Below, piece by piece: positions 26,073 to 34,738 of a stretch of 64,000 bases of DNA (positions within the stretch are counted from its first letter, which is position 1; each line of letters starts with the position of its first letter). The position numbers and the translations under genes are program-made. Below the pieces are notes generated by a model. The model saw only the letters and a list, made by a program, of their open reading frames with translations. It was not told the origin of the DNA and did no database searches. Source of the DNA: Bacteroidota bacterium (lineage in GTDB: Bacteria; Bacteroidota; Bacteroidia; Bacteroidales; FEN-979); contig JAPLDL010000021.1 in NCBI GenBank assembly GCA_026391735.1, positions 62,001 through 126,000 of the forward strand. Reading direction: 5' to 3'.

Positions 26073-29072
26073 TTATAACTTAAGACTAACACCTATAACA
26101 TACACCCTTGATCTCGGATACATATTGTTATCAATACCTAAGGTTGAACCAAGGTTCACTTCAGGATCAAGACCCTTGTACTTGGTAATTGTGAAAACAT
26201 TGTTCACGGTGAATGAAATACCAAGATTGAGAGTGTTCTTTACAAGGTTCCCGAAGTTATAGGCCAGGGTGAGGTAGTCAAGCTTAAAGAACGAGGCGTT
26301 CTGCACATAATAATCGGAAAGATATTGCTGGTTCACAAAACCTGTATTTGTAACTGAAGTGGCAACATTGCCCAGGTATGGTCCTTCGGGGCGGTACAGA
26401 TTGGCATACACTCCCCTGTTTGCTTCAACATTGTTATACATGTAATTTCCGATATTGGCATGGCCGCTGGCGGCAAGACTCCACTTTTTATAATTAAGTC
26501 TTGTATTTATACCAAACGTAAAAGTAGGATTCGGGCTCTTGTATGTATACCTGTCGGCATCGGTTATCTTACCGTCGCCGTTCCTGTCAACATATAATCC
26601 TTCGATAGGATTTCCATTGGCATCATATACCTGCTGGTATACATAAAATGAATTGATCGGGCTTCCTACCCTGTCGATCTGAACGGTATTACCCACACCA
26701 CCGCTGATCCCACCTACCATAATACCGGGGTAGTTCGGATCATCGGAAATGTTCAGCTTCGTGATCTTATTCTTATAAGTAGTAGCATTGAAGCCGATAT
26801 CCCAGTTCCAGTCCTTGGTTACAATGGGTTTGACATCAAGAGTAAATTCAACGCCGGCATTGTTCATGCTTCCTACGTTGGTCCATACATAGTTGGAAAG
26901 GTTGGTTCCTGCAGGGACAGGGATGAAATTCAACATATCCTTGGTATCCTTGTAGAAATAATCAACCGAAGCAGTAATCCTGTCTTTCAGGAAACCCAGG
27001 TCAATCCCCACGTTCCAGGTAGATGTGGTTTCCCATTTGATATTGGGATCATATGCATCGGGGCGTAATGTCCGATACCAGACATTACCGAACTGGTACA
27101 TAGAGAACCTGTCACTCTGGGTGTAAATGGGGATGTAAGGATACCAGTTGCTTGAGATATCCTGCTGACCGGTTTGTCCCCAGCCCAACCTGAGTTTCAA
27201 CTGTGAAATCACTTTTGAATCCCTCAGGAATTTCTCATCATTGATCTTCCATCCAAGGGCAACTGAAGGGAATAATCCCCAGCGGTTGCTTGAAGAGAAC
27301 CTTGACGATCCGTCATCACGAAGAGTTGCAGTAAGCAGGTACCTGTTTTTGAATGTGTAATTGAAACGTCCGTAGAAGGAAACGAGGTAATATTCCTGCT
27401 TCACTATAACAGTATCGGCATGAGCACTGTCGTGAGGCACATTGCCATTATAGTTATTATTATTGACCCAGAAATGCTGCCATGAATAACCGGCCATTAC
27501 ATCAAATTTACTGCTGATACTTTTAACATCTTTTACATAATTGAGATAAAAGTCGAGCAGGCTGTTCTTTTTGGTCTGATCGTAATTGTTGTCAACACCT
27601 TTGTTGAAGTAATTCCAGGTAGCGTATGTAGGCACATAGTTATTTCCTTTGCTCCATGAATAATCCATACCAAGGTTCAGGTTGACCCTGAGATCGGGGA
27701 AGAAATGCAGTTTATAATCAAATTGGGCATTACCCAGGAACCTGTTAACAGATGAAGTATTATCAGTTAACTTCAAACGTGCAACCGGGTTTGTTGTTGC
27801 CTGGCGAACAGGGTCACCATTCGGTTGCAGCCATGCCCAAAATCCACCGTATGAATTTGGTATGGTCTGTGCCGAGTTACCGTATGCATAAACTTCCTGC
27901 GTAGGGTCAAAAGCAACTGCATCACCAATAGCCGCCTGGTCTGCAAACTTGTTCTTTTCATACATGTATTTGGCATTGATGTTTACCTTAAGATAATTCT
28001 TGAAAAACGTAGGGTTCAATGTTGCTCCCAGTGTCGTTCTTCTCATATTATCGGTAAGCAGCGTACCATCCTGGTAATTGTATCCGATGGAAACGCGGTA
28101 CGGCATAGTACTGATAGCACCTGTAAATGCCAGGTTATGGTCAGTTCCGACAGCGGTCCTGTAAATTTGTTTCTGCCAGTCTGTGTTGGCTTTACCAAGC
28201 AGTGTATCTACACCCGGGTTATTTGGGTACCTCTGTAAAACAAGGGCGCGGAAATCATCGCCATTATATACACTGATAGTTTTCGGAACAGTGGAAATGG
28301 ATACATTCCCGGAATATTCAAGGCCGAATTTCTTTGAACCTGTTACTCCTTTTTTGGTTGTTATGATGATAACACCATTGGATGCGCGGGAACCGTAAAT
28401 TGCGGTAGCAGAAGCATCTTTCAGAACGGTATATGTTTCAATATCCTCAGGGTTCAGCATCCCGAGAGTGCTGCGGGCACCCGAAGTGGAAGCATTGTCA
28501 ATGGCAACCCCGTCAACAACCAGCAAAGGATCGTTGTTCGCGTTGATAGAAGAACCGCCACGTATACGGATGATAGCATCACCACCAGGTGCACCACCGG
28601 TTGTAGTAACCTGCACACCGGCTATTTTCCCAACGATCAACTGTTGAGGCGATTGAATATTTCCCTGGTTAAAATCCTTGCTGCTGATTGCAGCGACAGA
28701 TCCTGTAGCGTCCTGCTTTTTCACTGTGCCATAACCAATCACGACAACCTCGTTAAGGCTTTTTGTCCCGACTGACAGCGAGATATCAATAGATCGCTGT
28801 TCAGTAACAGTAATTTCCTGTGACATGTAACCGACATAGGAAAAAACAAGCACTGCATCCTTCTTAACTTTGATGGAGTATTTTCCGTCAATATCGGTAA
28901 CAGTACCTGTTGTCGTATTTTTAACAACGATAGTTACCCCCGGGAGTAAACTTCCATCCGTCGCATCTGTTACTTTACCCGAAACTGTTATCTCCTGAGC
29001 ATAAGCAATTGATGCTGATGCTAAGGCGAAAAAAAGGATCAAGTAACGCAACCAAAGTACACGTTTCTTCAT
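26073..29072 (-). CDS. susC: SusC/RagA TonB-dependent transporter
   Basis: The 999-residue outer-membrane receptor has a signal peptide (to about 25), a carboxypeptidase-D-like beta-sandwich (28-105, VSGKVTDATDGSLLPGVT), a plug domain (about 115-230, NEVVVIGYGTVKKQDATGSV and the GSSINANNDPLLVVDG motif) and a 22-strand barrel ending in YVIGVSLKL. It lacks the N-terminal STN domain of anti-sigma-coupled receptors. It imports maltooligosaccharides with SusD as lid, powered by TonB. It is the first gene of the operon, read leftward from a 256-bp region shared with the T9SS amylase. I found no perfect TAnnTTTG box for it there. Confidence 0.95.
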   Translation of the reverse strand: MKKRVLWLRYLILFFALASASIAYAQEITVSGKVTDATDGSLLPGVTIVVKNTTTGTVTDIDGKYSIKVKKDAVLVFSYVGYMSQEITVTEQRSIDISLSVGTKSLNEVVVIGYGTVKKQDATGSVAAISSKDFNQGNIQSPQQLIVGKIAGVQVTTTGGAPGGDAIIRIRGGSSINANNDPLLVVDGVAIDNASTSGARSTLGMLNPEDIETYTVLKDASATAIYGSRASNGVIIITTKKGVTGSKKFGLEYSGNVSISTVPKTISVYNGDDFRALVLQRYPNNPGVDTLLGKANTDWQKQIYRTAVGTDHNLAFTGAISTMPYRVSIGYNYQDGTLLTDNMRRTTLGATLNPTFFKNYLKVNINAKYMYEKNKFADQAAIGDAVAFDPTQEVYAYGNSAQTIPNSYGGFWAWLQPNGDPVRQATTNPVARLKLTDNTSSVNRFLGNAQFDYKLHFFPDLRVNLNLGMDYSWSKGNNYVPTYATWNYFNKGVDNNYDQTKKNSLLDFYLNYVKDVKSISSKFDVMAGYSWQHFWVNNNNYNGNVPHDSAHADTVIVKQEYYLVSFYGRFNYTFKNRYLLTATLRDDGSSRFSSSNRWGLFPSVALGWKINDEKFLRDSKVISQLKLRLGWGQTGQQDISSNWYPYIPIYTQSDRFSMYQFGNVWYRTLRPDAYDPNIKWETTSTWNVGIDLGFLKDRITASVDYFYKDTKDMLNFIPVPAGTNLSNYVWTNVGSMNNAGVEFTLDVKPIVTKDWNWDIGFNATTYKNKITKLNISDDPNYPGIMVGGISGGVGNTVQIDRVGSPINSFYVYQQVYDANGNPIEGLYVDRNGDGKITDADRYTYKSPNPTFTFGINTRLNYKKWSLAASGHANIGNYMYNNVEANRGVYANLYRPEGPYLGNVATSVTNTGFVNQQYLSDYYVQNASFFKLDYLTLAYNFGNLVKNTLNLGISFTVNNVFTITKYKGLDPEVNLGSTLGIDNNMYPRSRVYVIGVSLKL

Positions 29073-29201
29073 AGAGTTAATTTTAAAATGTTAGTTTTCC
29101 GTTAATTTAATTTCCGTATGACTTGTATATTTTCACTTTGGAATGCAGAATTAATAAAAATATGCGTACGATCAGCATTTTTTTTAACGTTTTTTTTAAA
29201 A

Positions 29202-29216
29202 AACATATAACATGTT
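29202..29216. promoter_or_regulatory. Inverted repeat in the susC/amylase divergent promoter region
   Basis: AACAT-N5-ATGTT lies near the middle of the 256-bp spacer 29073-29328, beside runs of T and A. It could be an operator for a shared regulator, but half-sites are only five bases and the spacer is AT-rich, so chance is possible. Nothing else is evident in this spacer except the box at 29301. Confidence 0.3.
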
Positions 29217-29300
29217 GATTCTGACCTATAAAAAAATATAATTACAATGTTAAAAAAATAACATTAACAGGGTCTGAAGGCTCATTTACAATGGTTTTCT

Positions 29301-29308
29301 TACATTTG
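29301..29308 (+). promoter_or_regulatory. TAnnTTTG promoter box for the T9SS amylase
   Basis: TACATTTG matches the Bacteroidota -7 consensus and lies 20 bp before the ATG at 29329. No good -33 element is seen. Confidence 0.45.
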
Positions 29309-29328
29309 TCAACATCAAATCAATTTCC

Positions 29329-32175
29329 ATGAAAAGGCTATTAATTTCCATGTCGGTATTCATTATCTGTTTTTCCCTTTATAAAACAGCTAATTCCCAG
29401 GTCGTTGTAACGGTCCCGGTATATCCAACCGATCTTGATTCCTGTACACTTATTTTCGACGCTTCAAAAGGCAATGCTGGGCTGTTAAACGCCTCCCCTC
29501 CCATCTATGCCCACACAGGTGTTATTACCAACCTAAGCACTTCCACATCGGATTGGAAATATGTATTGGCCGGATGGAGTGTAAACATTCCCAAAGCCAG
29601 GATGACCCCTTTGGGGAATAACCTTTACAGTATCAAAATGCTGCCGAGCATCAGGGCCTTTTACGGTGTCCCGGCAGGTGAATCCATTTTAAAAATGGCC
29701 TTTGTTTTCAGAAATTCCGACGGGTCAAAAACCGGGCGTGAAGCCAATGGCGGCGACATTTTTACGAATGTTTATTCAACGGTCACCAGTGTCAAGATAA
29801 ATCTTCCTCAGAATAAAAACCTCTTTCTTTCCTTCCAGGACCCGATTCCTGTTGATGCAACCAGTCCGCTTGCCGATACCATGAAACTGTTCATTAACGG
29901 GACTTTGATTAAAGCTGTTCCAGGCCATGAGATCACCGACACACTTACGGCCGACAGTTTCGGCCATAACTGGGTAAAACAATGGGTAAAGATCATGGCG
30001 AAAAATGACACGGCAGCAGCCGCCGATTCATTCTGCTATACGGTAATTCCATCCCCTGCTGTTGCCGCTCTTCCCGTTGGTATAGCAGATGGGATCAACT
30101 ACGTGGATTCCACACACGTAATCCTTTGCCTGTATGCTCCTCAGAAAAGTTCATGTTTTGCAATTGGTGATTTCAGCAACTGGGACCAGGACTCACTTCA
30201 TTACATGTTTAAAACCCCCGATGGCTCCCGGTTCTGGATCCAGCTCAGCAACCTGACCCCCCGTAAGGAATATATCTTTCAATACCTGGTAAACGGCACC
30301 TTGAGGATCGGTGACCCATTCGCCGATAAAGTCAGTGATCCGAACGACCAGTATATTGACCCTGCTACTTACCCTGACCTTATACCATATCCCACCGGTA
30401 AAACAACCGGTATTGCAACCGTGCTGCAGACTGCACAAAAGCCCTATCCCTGGGCTTCTGCGACGTTCACACCACCGGCAATAAAGGACCTTGTGATCTA
30501 TGAATTGCTTATCAGGGATTTTACAAGTGAACATACCTACCTTTCTCTGATTGACACTCTTAATTATCTAAAAAACCTTGGGGTTAACGCGGTTGAACTG
30601 ATGCCTGTTATGGAATTTGAAGGGAATATAAGCTGGGGGTATAATCCCAACTATTCTTTTGCAGTGGATAAATACTACGGACCTAAAAACACCCTTAAGC
30701 AGTTTGTGGAGGCAGCCCATTCAAAAGGCATGGCTGTCATCCTTGATATTGTATGTAATCACCATTTCGGATCGTCCCCTCTGGTTCAGTTATACTGGGA
30801 TGACCAGAACCAAAGACCAGCTTCTAACAGTCCATGGTTCAACCCGATTCCAAAACATCCCTATAACGTAGGCTATGATTTTAACCATGACAGTCCCGAT
30901 ACAAAATCGTATATGCTTCGCCTGCTGAAATACTGGCTTCGGGAATATCATACCGATGGGTACCGTTTTGACATGTCAAAAGGGTTCACCCAGGTGAATT
31001 CATATCCCGATAATGTAACCTTGTGGGGGCAGTATGACCAGGACCGGATCAATATCCTGAATACTTATGCCGACACCGTTTGGTCACAAAATGCCGTCGC
31101 ATACATGATCCTCGAGCATTTTGCCGACAACAGCGAGGAAAAGGTCCTTGCAAATGCGGGTATGATGCCCTGGGGAAATGGAAATAATAATTATAATAAC
31201 GCCTCCGGCGGATGGACGACCGGCGGTTCATCTGACCTTGGCTGGGGTTCATACAAGAACCGGGGCTGGTCTCAGCCCAACCTGGTATGGTACATGGAAA
31301 GCCATGATGAGGAACGGCAGATGTATAAAGATTACAGTTCGGGTAACAGTAGCAAACCTCCCTACAACCCCAAAGACACTGCAACAGCGCTTCAGAGGGG
31401 AGCATTGTGTGCAAATTTATTTCTTACTATACCCGGGCCCAAAATGATCTGGCAGTTTGGCGAACTGGGATATGATTATTCGATTAATTATCCTTCGGGG
31501 ACTTCCGCTTCAAGGCTGGATCCAAAACCTATCCGTTGGGATTATTATACCAGCTGGGGCCGGAAATATTTATATAATGTTTACCGCTCCCTTATTGAAC
31601 TGAAAAAGAGCCTCCCCGTGTTCAGCACTTCTTCTTTCACCATGGAAGCGACAGCCCAGGTAAAAAAGATCACCCTCACCGACCCTACTATGGATGCCCT
31701 GGTCCTGGGGAATTTTGATGTGATCTCACGTGATGTCTCTCCAAATTTTACCAAAACCGGGACCTGGTACGAATTTTTCACCGGCGATTCACTTGCAGTA
31801 ACCGACGTCGCTGCTACCCTTCCTTTCACTCCCGGGGAATACAGGCTATATACCACGGTAAGACTTCCAAAGCCCATATTCACAGGCATTGAAAACCCTA
31901 CTGTTGCATCAGTTCCGGGATGCCGCATCAGGGTGTTCCCGAATCCTTCAAACGGCCCGATTACCTTTGAACTCCTGCCAGAAAACACAATCGATATTAA
32001 GCTTGTCGTTTACGACATGAGCGGGAGACTCGCAGGGACTGTTTTTGACGGCAGGCTCAGCCAGGGTGTACACGACTTTGTTTGGGAGCAAGGCCATAGC
32101 CTTAAGCCAGGCATATATTTTTATAAACTAACGACACCAGGAGTGTCTTCCGGCGGGAAAATCATCATACTGTAA
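29329..32175 (+). CDS. T9SS-secreted multidomain GH13 alpha-amylase
   Basis: This 948-residue exported enzyme has a signal peptide (1-23) and an N-terminal beta-sandwich (25-160, with YAHTGVITNLST), a module I recall from other Bacteroidota amylases (possibly DUF4961). A middle beta domain (165-240), a CBM48 (250-345, CFAIGDFSNWDQD), a GH13 barrel (385-760) and a T9SS type A sorting domain (865-948) follow. Catalytic residues are Asp548 (GYRFDMSKG), Glu596 (ILEHFAD) and Asp660 (ESHDEER). The sorting domain implies transport across the outer membrane and surface attachment or release, so it probably makes the first cuts in starch before SusCD uptake. It is divergent from susC and has its own promoter box. 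Confidence 0.9.
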   Translation: MKRLLISMSVFIICFSLYKTANSQVVVTVPVYPTDLDSCTLIFDASKGNAGLLNASPPIYAHTGVITNLSTSTSDWKYVLAGWSVNIPKARMTPLGNNLYSIKMLPSIRAFYGVPAGESILKMAFVFRNSDGSKTGREANGGDIFTNVYSTVTSVKINLPQNKNLFLSFQDPIPVDATSPLADTMKLFINGTLIKAVPGHEITDTLTADSFGHNWVKQWVKIMAKNDTAAAADSFCYTVIPSPAVAALPVGIADGINYVDSTHVILCLYAPQKSSCFAIGDFSNWDQDSLHYMFKTPDGSRFWIQLSNLTPRKEYIFQYLVNGTLRIGDPFADKVSDPNDQYIDPATYPDLIPYPTGKTTGIATVLQTAQKPYPWASATFTPPAIKDLVIYELLIRDFTSEHTYLSLIDTLNYLKNLGVNAVELMPVMEFEGNISWGYNPNYSFAVDKYYGPKNTLKQFVEAAHSKGMAVILDIVCNHHFGSSPLVQLYWDDQNQRPASNSPWFNPIPKHPYNVGYDFNHDSPDTKSYMLRLLKYWLREYHTDGYRFDMSKGFTQVNSYPDNVTLWGQYDQDRINILNTYADTVWSQNAVAYMILEHFADNSEEKVLANAGMMPWGNGNNNYNNASGGWTTGGSSDLGWGSYKNRGWSQPNLVWYMESHDEERQMYKDYSSGNSSKPPYNPKDTATALQRGALCANLFLTIPGPKMIWQFGELGYDYSINYPSGTSASRLDPKPIRWDYYTSWGRKYLYNVYRSLIELKKSLPVFSTSSFTMEATAQVKKITLTDPTMDALVLGNFDVISRDVSPNFTKTGTWYEFFTGDSLAVTDVAATLPFTPGEYRLYTTVRLPKPIFTGIENPTVASVPGCRIRVFPNPSNGPITFELLPENTIDIKLVVYDMSGRLAGTVFDGRLSQGVHDFVWEQGHSLKPGIYFYKLTTPGVSSGGKIIIL

Positions 32176-32185
32176 CAGTCTTACC

Positions 32186-32201
32186 TTAGTCTGCAGACTA
32201 A
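32186..32201. promoter_or_regulatory. Perfect 16-bp palindrome, candidate operator
   Basis: TTAGTCTGCAGACTAA is exactly self-complementary. It lies between the amylase stop and the TATCTTTG box at 32227, centred about 34 bp upstream of that box. With no loop and no T-run it is a poor terminator but a reasonable site for a dimeric regulator. No second copy was noticed in the promoter regions I compared. Confidence 0.4.
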
Positions 32202-32226
32202 ATCGGGAATGCAAGCGTTAATTTTC

Positions 32227-32234
32227 TATCTTTG
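32227..32234 (+). promoter_or_regulatory. TAnnTTTG promoter box
   Basis: TATCTTTG fits the -7 consensus and lies 23 bp before the ATG at 32258, so this gene may be transcribed separately from the amylase before it. Confidence 0.45.
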
Positions 32235-32257
32235 CATCGCAATCCGCATTACCTGAA

Positions 32258-33853
32258 ATGAAAAAAAACGGAATAATTCTCTGCACTTCGCTGTTATTTC
32301 TTTGCAGCCTGTTCTCCCTGCAAAAAGTCTTTGCAGCATCTGATACTGTCTTTGTGGTCTCTCTGGAAGTCAACATGACCAAAGCGGTCAGAAGCGGCAT
32401 CTTCGATCCCTCCCTTGACCATCTTTATGCTGTGTTCGATACCGGCATGTCAGATCAGCAGCTTGTAAATTCGGGGAACAACAAATTCACCCTCATTCTT
32501 TCCCAGGGATTTGATTCAGGAGCGATCTATCACTTCAGGTTCAGGATCAACAATTTTATTACTGAGACTGTTGACCGGCAAATCCTTATAGGCCAGGGTG
32601 TTAATTATTATTACTGCTGGTGGAATAACGACTACCTGAATTCAACCTGGTTCCAGGTCGATATGAGCTACCTTGTGCAACAAGGGAGTTTCAGGCCCGA
32701 CACCGATTTTGTGGATGTCGCCGGGACCATGAATAATTTCCAGGGATCCCCTCCTCTGACACGTATCGGATCAGGCTACATATATCAAACCATGTATAAT
32801 ATTGAACCAGGTGCCATTGCTGCCTTCAAATTCAGGATCAACGGGGACTCCAACAAGACAGAGCTGAAGGGAAAACCGTTCAGGTTCCTGCTTGCACCCG
32901 ACAGCGTGATCCATTCCCTGTACTGGTTTGACAACTTTAATCCATCAAAAGTACCTATGCAATTTTATTGCAACCTGAAGTATATGACCAGGGCCGGGCA
33001 TTTCAGCCGCCAGAATGACCATGTTGACGTTGCCGGTTCCTTTAACGGGAACGGTTCCTTCGACATACTTTATGATAATGATAAAGACAGTATTTATACT
33101 GCAACAGTCCTCATCGACACAGCCTTTTATAACCTGAACCCGCTGACCTTTAAATATCGAATCAACAGTTCCTGGGAAACTTCCGAGTTAAAGGGCAAAC
33201 CTTTCCGGACCTATGTCCTTCACGACACCAGCTCGGGACGTAATATAGACAGTTCCTGGTATAATAACTGGAACCCCAGGGTGCCAACCCCACCGGTTGC
33301 AAATAATGTGGCTATCCAGGGAAATGATGTATATAAACAAGTCCTTACGGGTGTCTATTCATATGAGAATATAAACGGGATCAGCGAAGGAATCAGCAAA
33401 TACCAGTGGTACCAGAGCGCCGATTCACTTGGGATCAATCTTACCGCCATTGATACAGCAACACATATCACGTATACCATCGACTCTACCTGCATTCACA
33501 AATGGCTGGTTTTCGAAGTCATACCTGTTGCAGACAGCGGGGATTCAGCTGTTGGCAAGCCGGTCAGGATAATAACAAAATCCTCGGTTGGTTATGTCGG
33601 AATTGCAGGGCATGACAATCTCATTTCCCTGGTTTATCCGAATCCAAGCACCAGCCTTGTTGTCGTGGATGGTTTGTCTGAAATAAACAGAATTGAACTT
33701 TATGATCTGACAGGCAGAACTGTTTTCGTATCCGGCGAATTAAATTCCAGGCAAAACAGGATAAACCCCTCAGGCCTCATGCCCGGTATTTATATTCTTA
33801 AAGCCATCGGTAAGGAAAATCAAACAGGTTGGGCCAGGATTATCAGGCAATAA
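32258..33853 (+). CDS. T9SS protein with three tandem starch-binding-like modules
   Basis: This is a 531-residue exported protein with no visible catalytic domain. After the signal peptide (1-27) come three homologous modules of about 100 residues (30-125, 126-230 and 231-345). Modules 2 and 3 repeat the pattern FxVDMxYLVQxGxFRPxxDxVDVAG, the string TELKGKPFR (or SELKGKPFR), and a W/Y-rich end (DNFNP, YNNWNP). An immunoglobulin-like domain (350-440) and a T9SS sorting domain (455-531, SLVYPNPSTS) follow. The module layout resembles CBM20-type starch-binding beta-sandwiches, but this is inference. Position next to the T9SS amylase and susC suggests a surface glucan-binding protein that could stand in for SusF. 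Confidence 0.75.
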   Translation: MKKNGIILCTSLLFLCSLFSLQKVFAASDTVFVVSLEVNMTKAVRSGIFDPSLDHLYAVFDTGMSDQQLVNSGNNKFTLILSQGFDSGAIYHFRFRINNFITETVDRQILIGQGVNYYYCWWNNDYLNSTWFQVDMSYLVQQGSFRPDTDFVDVAGTMNNFQGSPPLTRIGSGYIYQTMYNIEPGAIAAFKFRINGDSNKTELKGKPFRFLLAPDSVIHSLYWFDNFNPSKVPMQFYCNLKYMTRAGHFSRQNDHVDVAGSFNGNGSFDILYDNDKDSIYTATVLIDTAFYNLNPLTFKYRINSSWETSELKGKPFRTYVLHDTSSGRNIDSSWYNNWNPRVPTPPVANNVAIQGNDVYKQVLTGVYSYENINGISEGISKYQWYQSADSLGINLTAIDTATHITYTIDSTCIHKWLVFEVIPVADSGDSAVGKPVRIITKSSVGYVGIAGHDNLISLVYPNPSTSLVVVDGLSEINRIELYDLTGRTVFVSGELNSRQNRINPSGLMPGIYILKAIGKENQTGWARIIRQ

Positions 33854-33860
33854 CTCATCC

Positions 33861-33909
33861 GGGAGCCGGGAGCCGGGAGCAGGGAGCAGGGAGCCGGGAC
33901 CAGGGAGTA
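33861..33909. repeat. Heptamer tandem array (GGGAGCC type), 7 units
   Basis: Seven head-to-tail 7-mers: GGGAGCC (units 1, 2 and 5), GGGAGCA (3, 4), GGGACCA (6) and GGGAGTA (7). The array starts 8 bp after the stop of the preceding gene and ends 20 bp before the stop of convergent pepE. It is far more GC-rich and regular than its surroundings. Confidence 0.9.
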
Positions 33910-33928
33910 GAAATGAGTTATGTGAAAA

Positions 33929-34669
33929 TCAGTCCTTCATCAGAAAATCCAGAGGTGAACCTTCAGTATATTCTATTGGTTCCTGACCGTATCTGAAGAC
34001 CCTCATGGATCTGTTTCCCTTCAATTCAACAGAATTTCCTTCAATCCATAGAAGGCAGCCTTCGCGCAATCCGGCGACAGTAATATCCCTGTTCACAGTA
34101 AGATATTCGAGTAAGCGCTGTTCCCTCGTTTCGCCGGCATGGCCAAGAGGATTTGCATCCAGATAATGCGGATTTATCTGAAAGGGTATCAACCCCAGGC
34201 ATCCGAATGATTGCGGCTCTGTGATCGGCATATCATTAGTAGTTTGCATTGTCGGGCATGCCACATTTGCCCCTGCACTCCAGCCGGCGTATGGTATCCC
34301 GGAATTTACCTGTTCCTTAATGGTTTTCATGATGCCTGTTTCATGCATCATTTTTACCAGATGGAAGGTATTCCCCCCGCCAACCACGATACATTCAGCT
34401 TTTTTTACCGCTTGACGGGGTTCATCTGAATGATGTATTGAAAAAAGATCAACACCGAAATCTGCAAAGATGCCTTTTACCCTGTTTTCGTATACATCGT
34501 AGGATTTATATATGCTCTCCTGGTCGAGGTTCACTCCCGCAAAGGGTATAAAAAGAACAGAACGCACCGAAAATTTCTTAAGGAAATTTTCTATATAAGG
34601 TCTGGGCCAGGCGAAATATTCTTCACCTGAATTGGTCGAGTTGCTGATGAGTAAAAGGTTTCTTTTCAC
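33929..34669 (-). CDS. pepE: Dipeptidase E (alpha-aspartyl dipeptidase, S51)
   Basis: This cytoplasmic serine peptidase releases N-terminal aspartate from dipeptides. The 246-residue length fits the family. The nucleophile Ser131 lies in the elbow GWSAGAN, the strand before it carries VVGGGNTFHL, and His168 (INPHYLD) matches the catalytic His. FIPFAG near the N-terminus is also characteristic. There is no signal peptide. It lies 69 bp downstream of the large secreted protein gene on the same strand with no recognisable promoter between, so it may be the second gene of that unit. It has no evident link to the starch genes. Confidence 0.93.
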   Translation of the reverse strand: MKRNLLLISNSTNSGEEYFAWPRPYIENFLKKFSVRSVLFIPFAGVNLDQESIYKSYDVYENRVKGIFADFGVDLFSIHHSDEPRQAVKKAECIVVGGGNTFHLVKMMHETGIMKTIKEQVNSGIPYAGWSAGANVACPTMQTTNDMPITEPQSFGCLGLIPFQINPHYLDANPLGHAGETREQRLLEYLTVNRDITVAGLREGCLLWIEGNSVELKGNRSMRVFRYGQEPIEYTEGSPLDFLMKD

Positions 34670-34738
34670 AGCTTATTGTTTTAAATGTAAAAGTATACAA
34701 AATCATTCATTGCACGCAATGCGAGGAGCCTGGTTAGA

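Noticed and set aside
26054-26092. Upstream ATG for susD
   Set aside because: It overlaps the end of susC and places charged residues ahead of a complete lipoprotein signal that starts at 26053.
29202-29216. Inverted repeat as a terminator between susC and the amylase
   Set aside because: The genes diverge from this spacer, so no transcript should end there, and the stem is only five base pairs.
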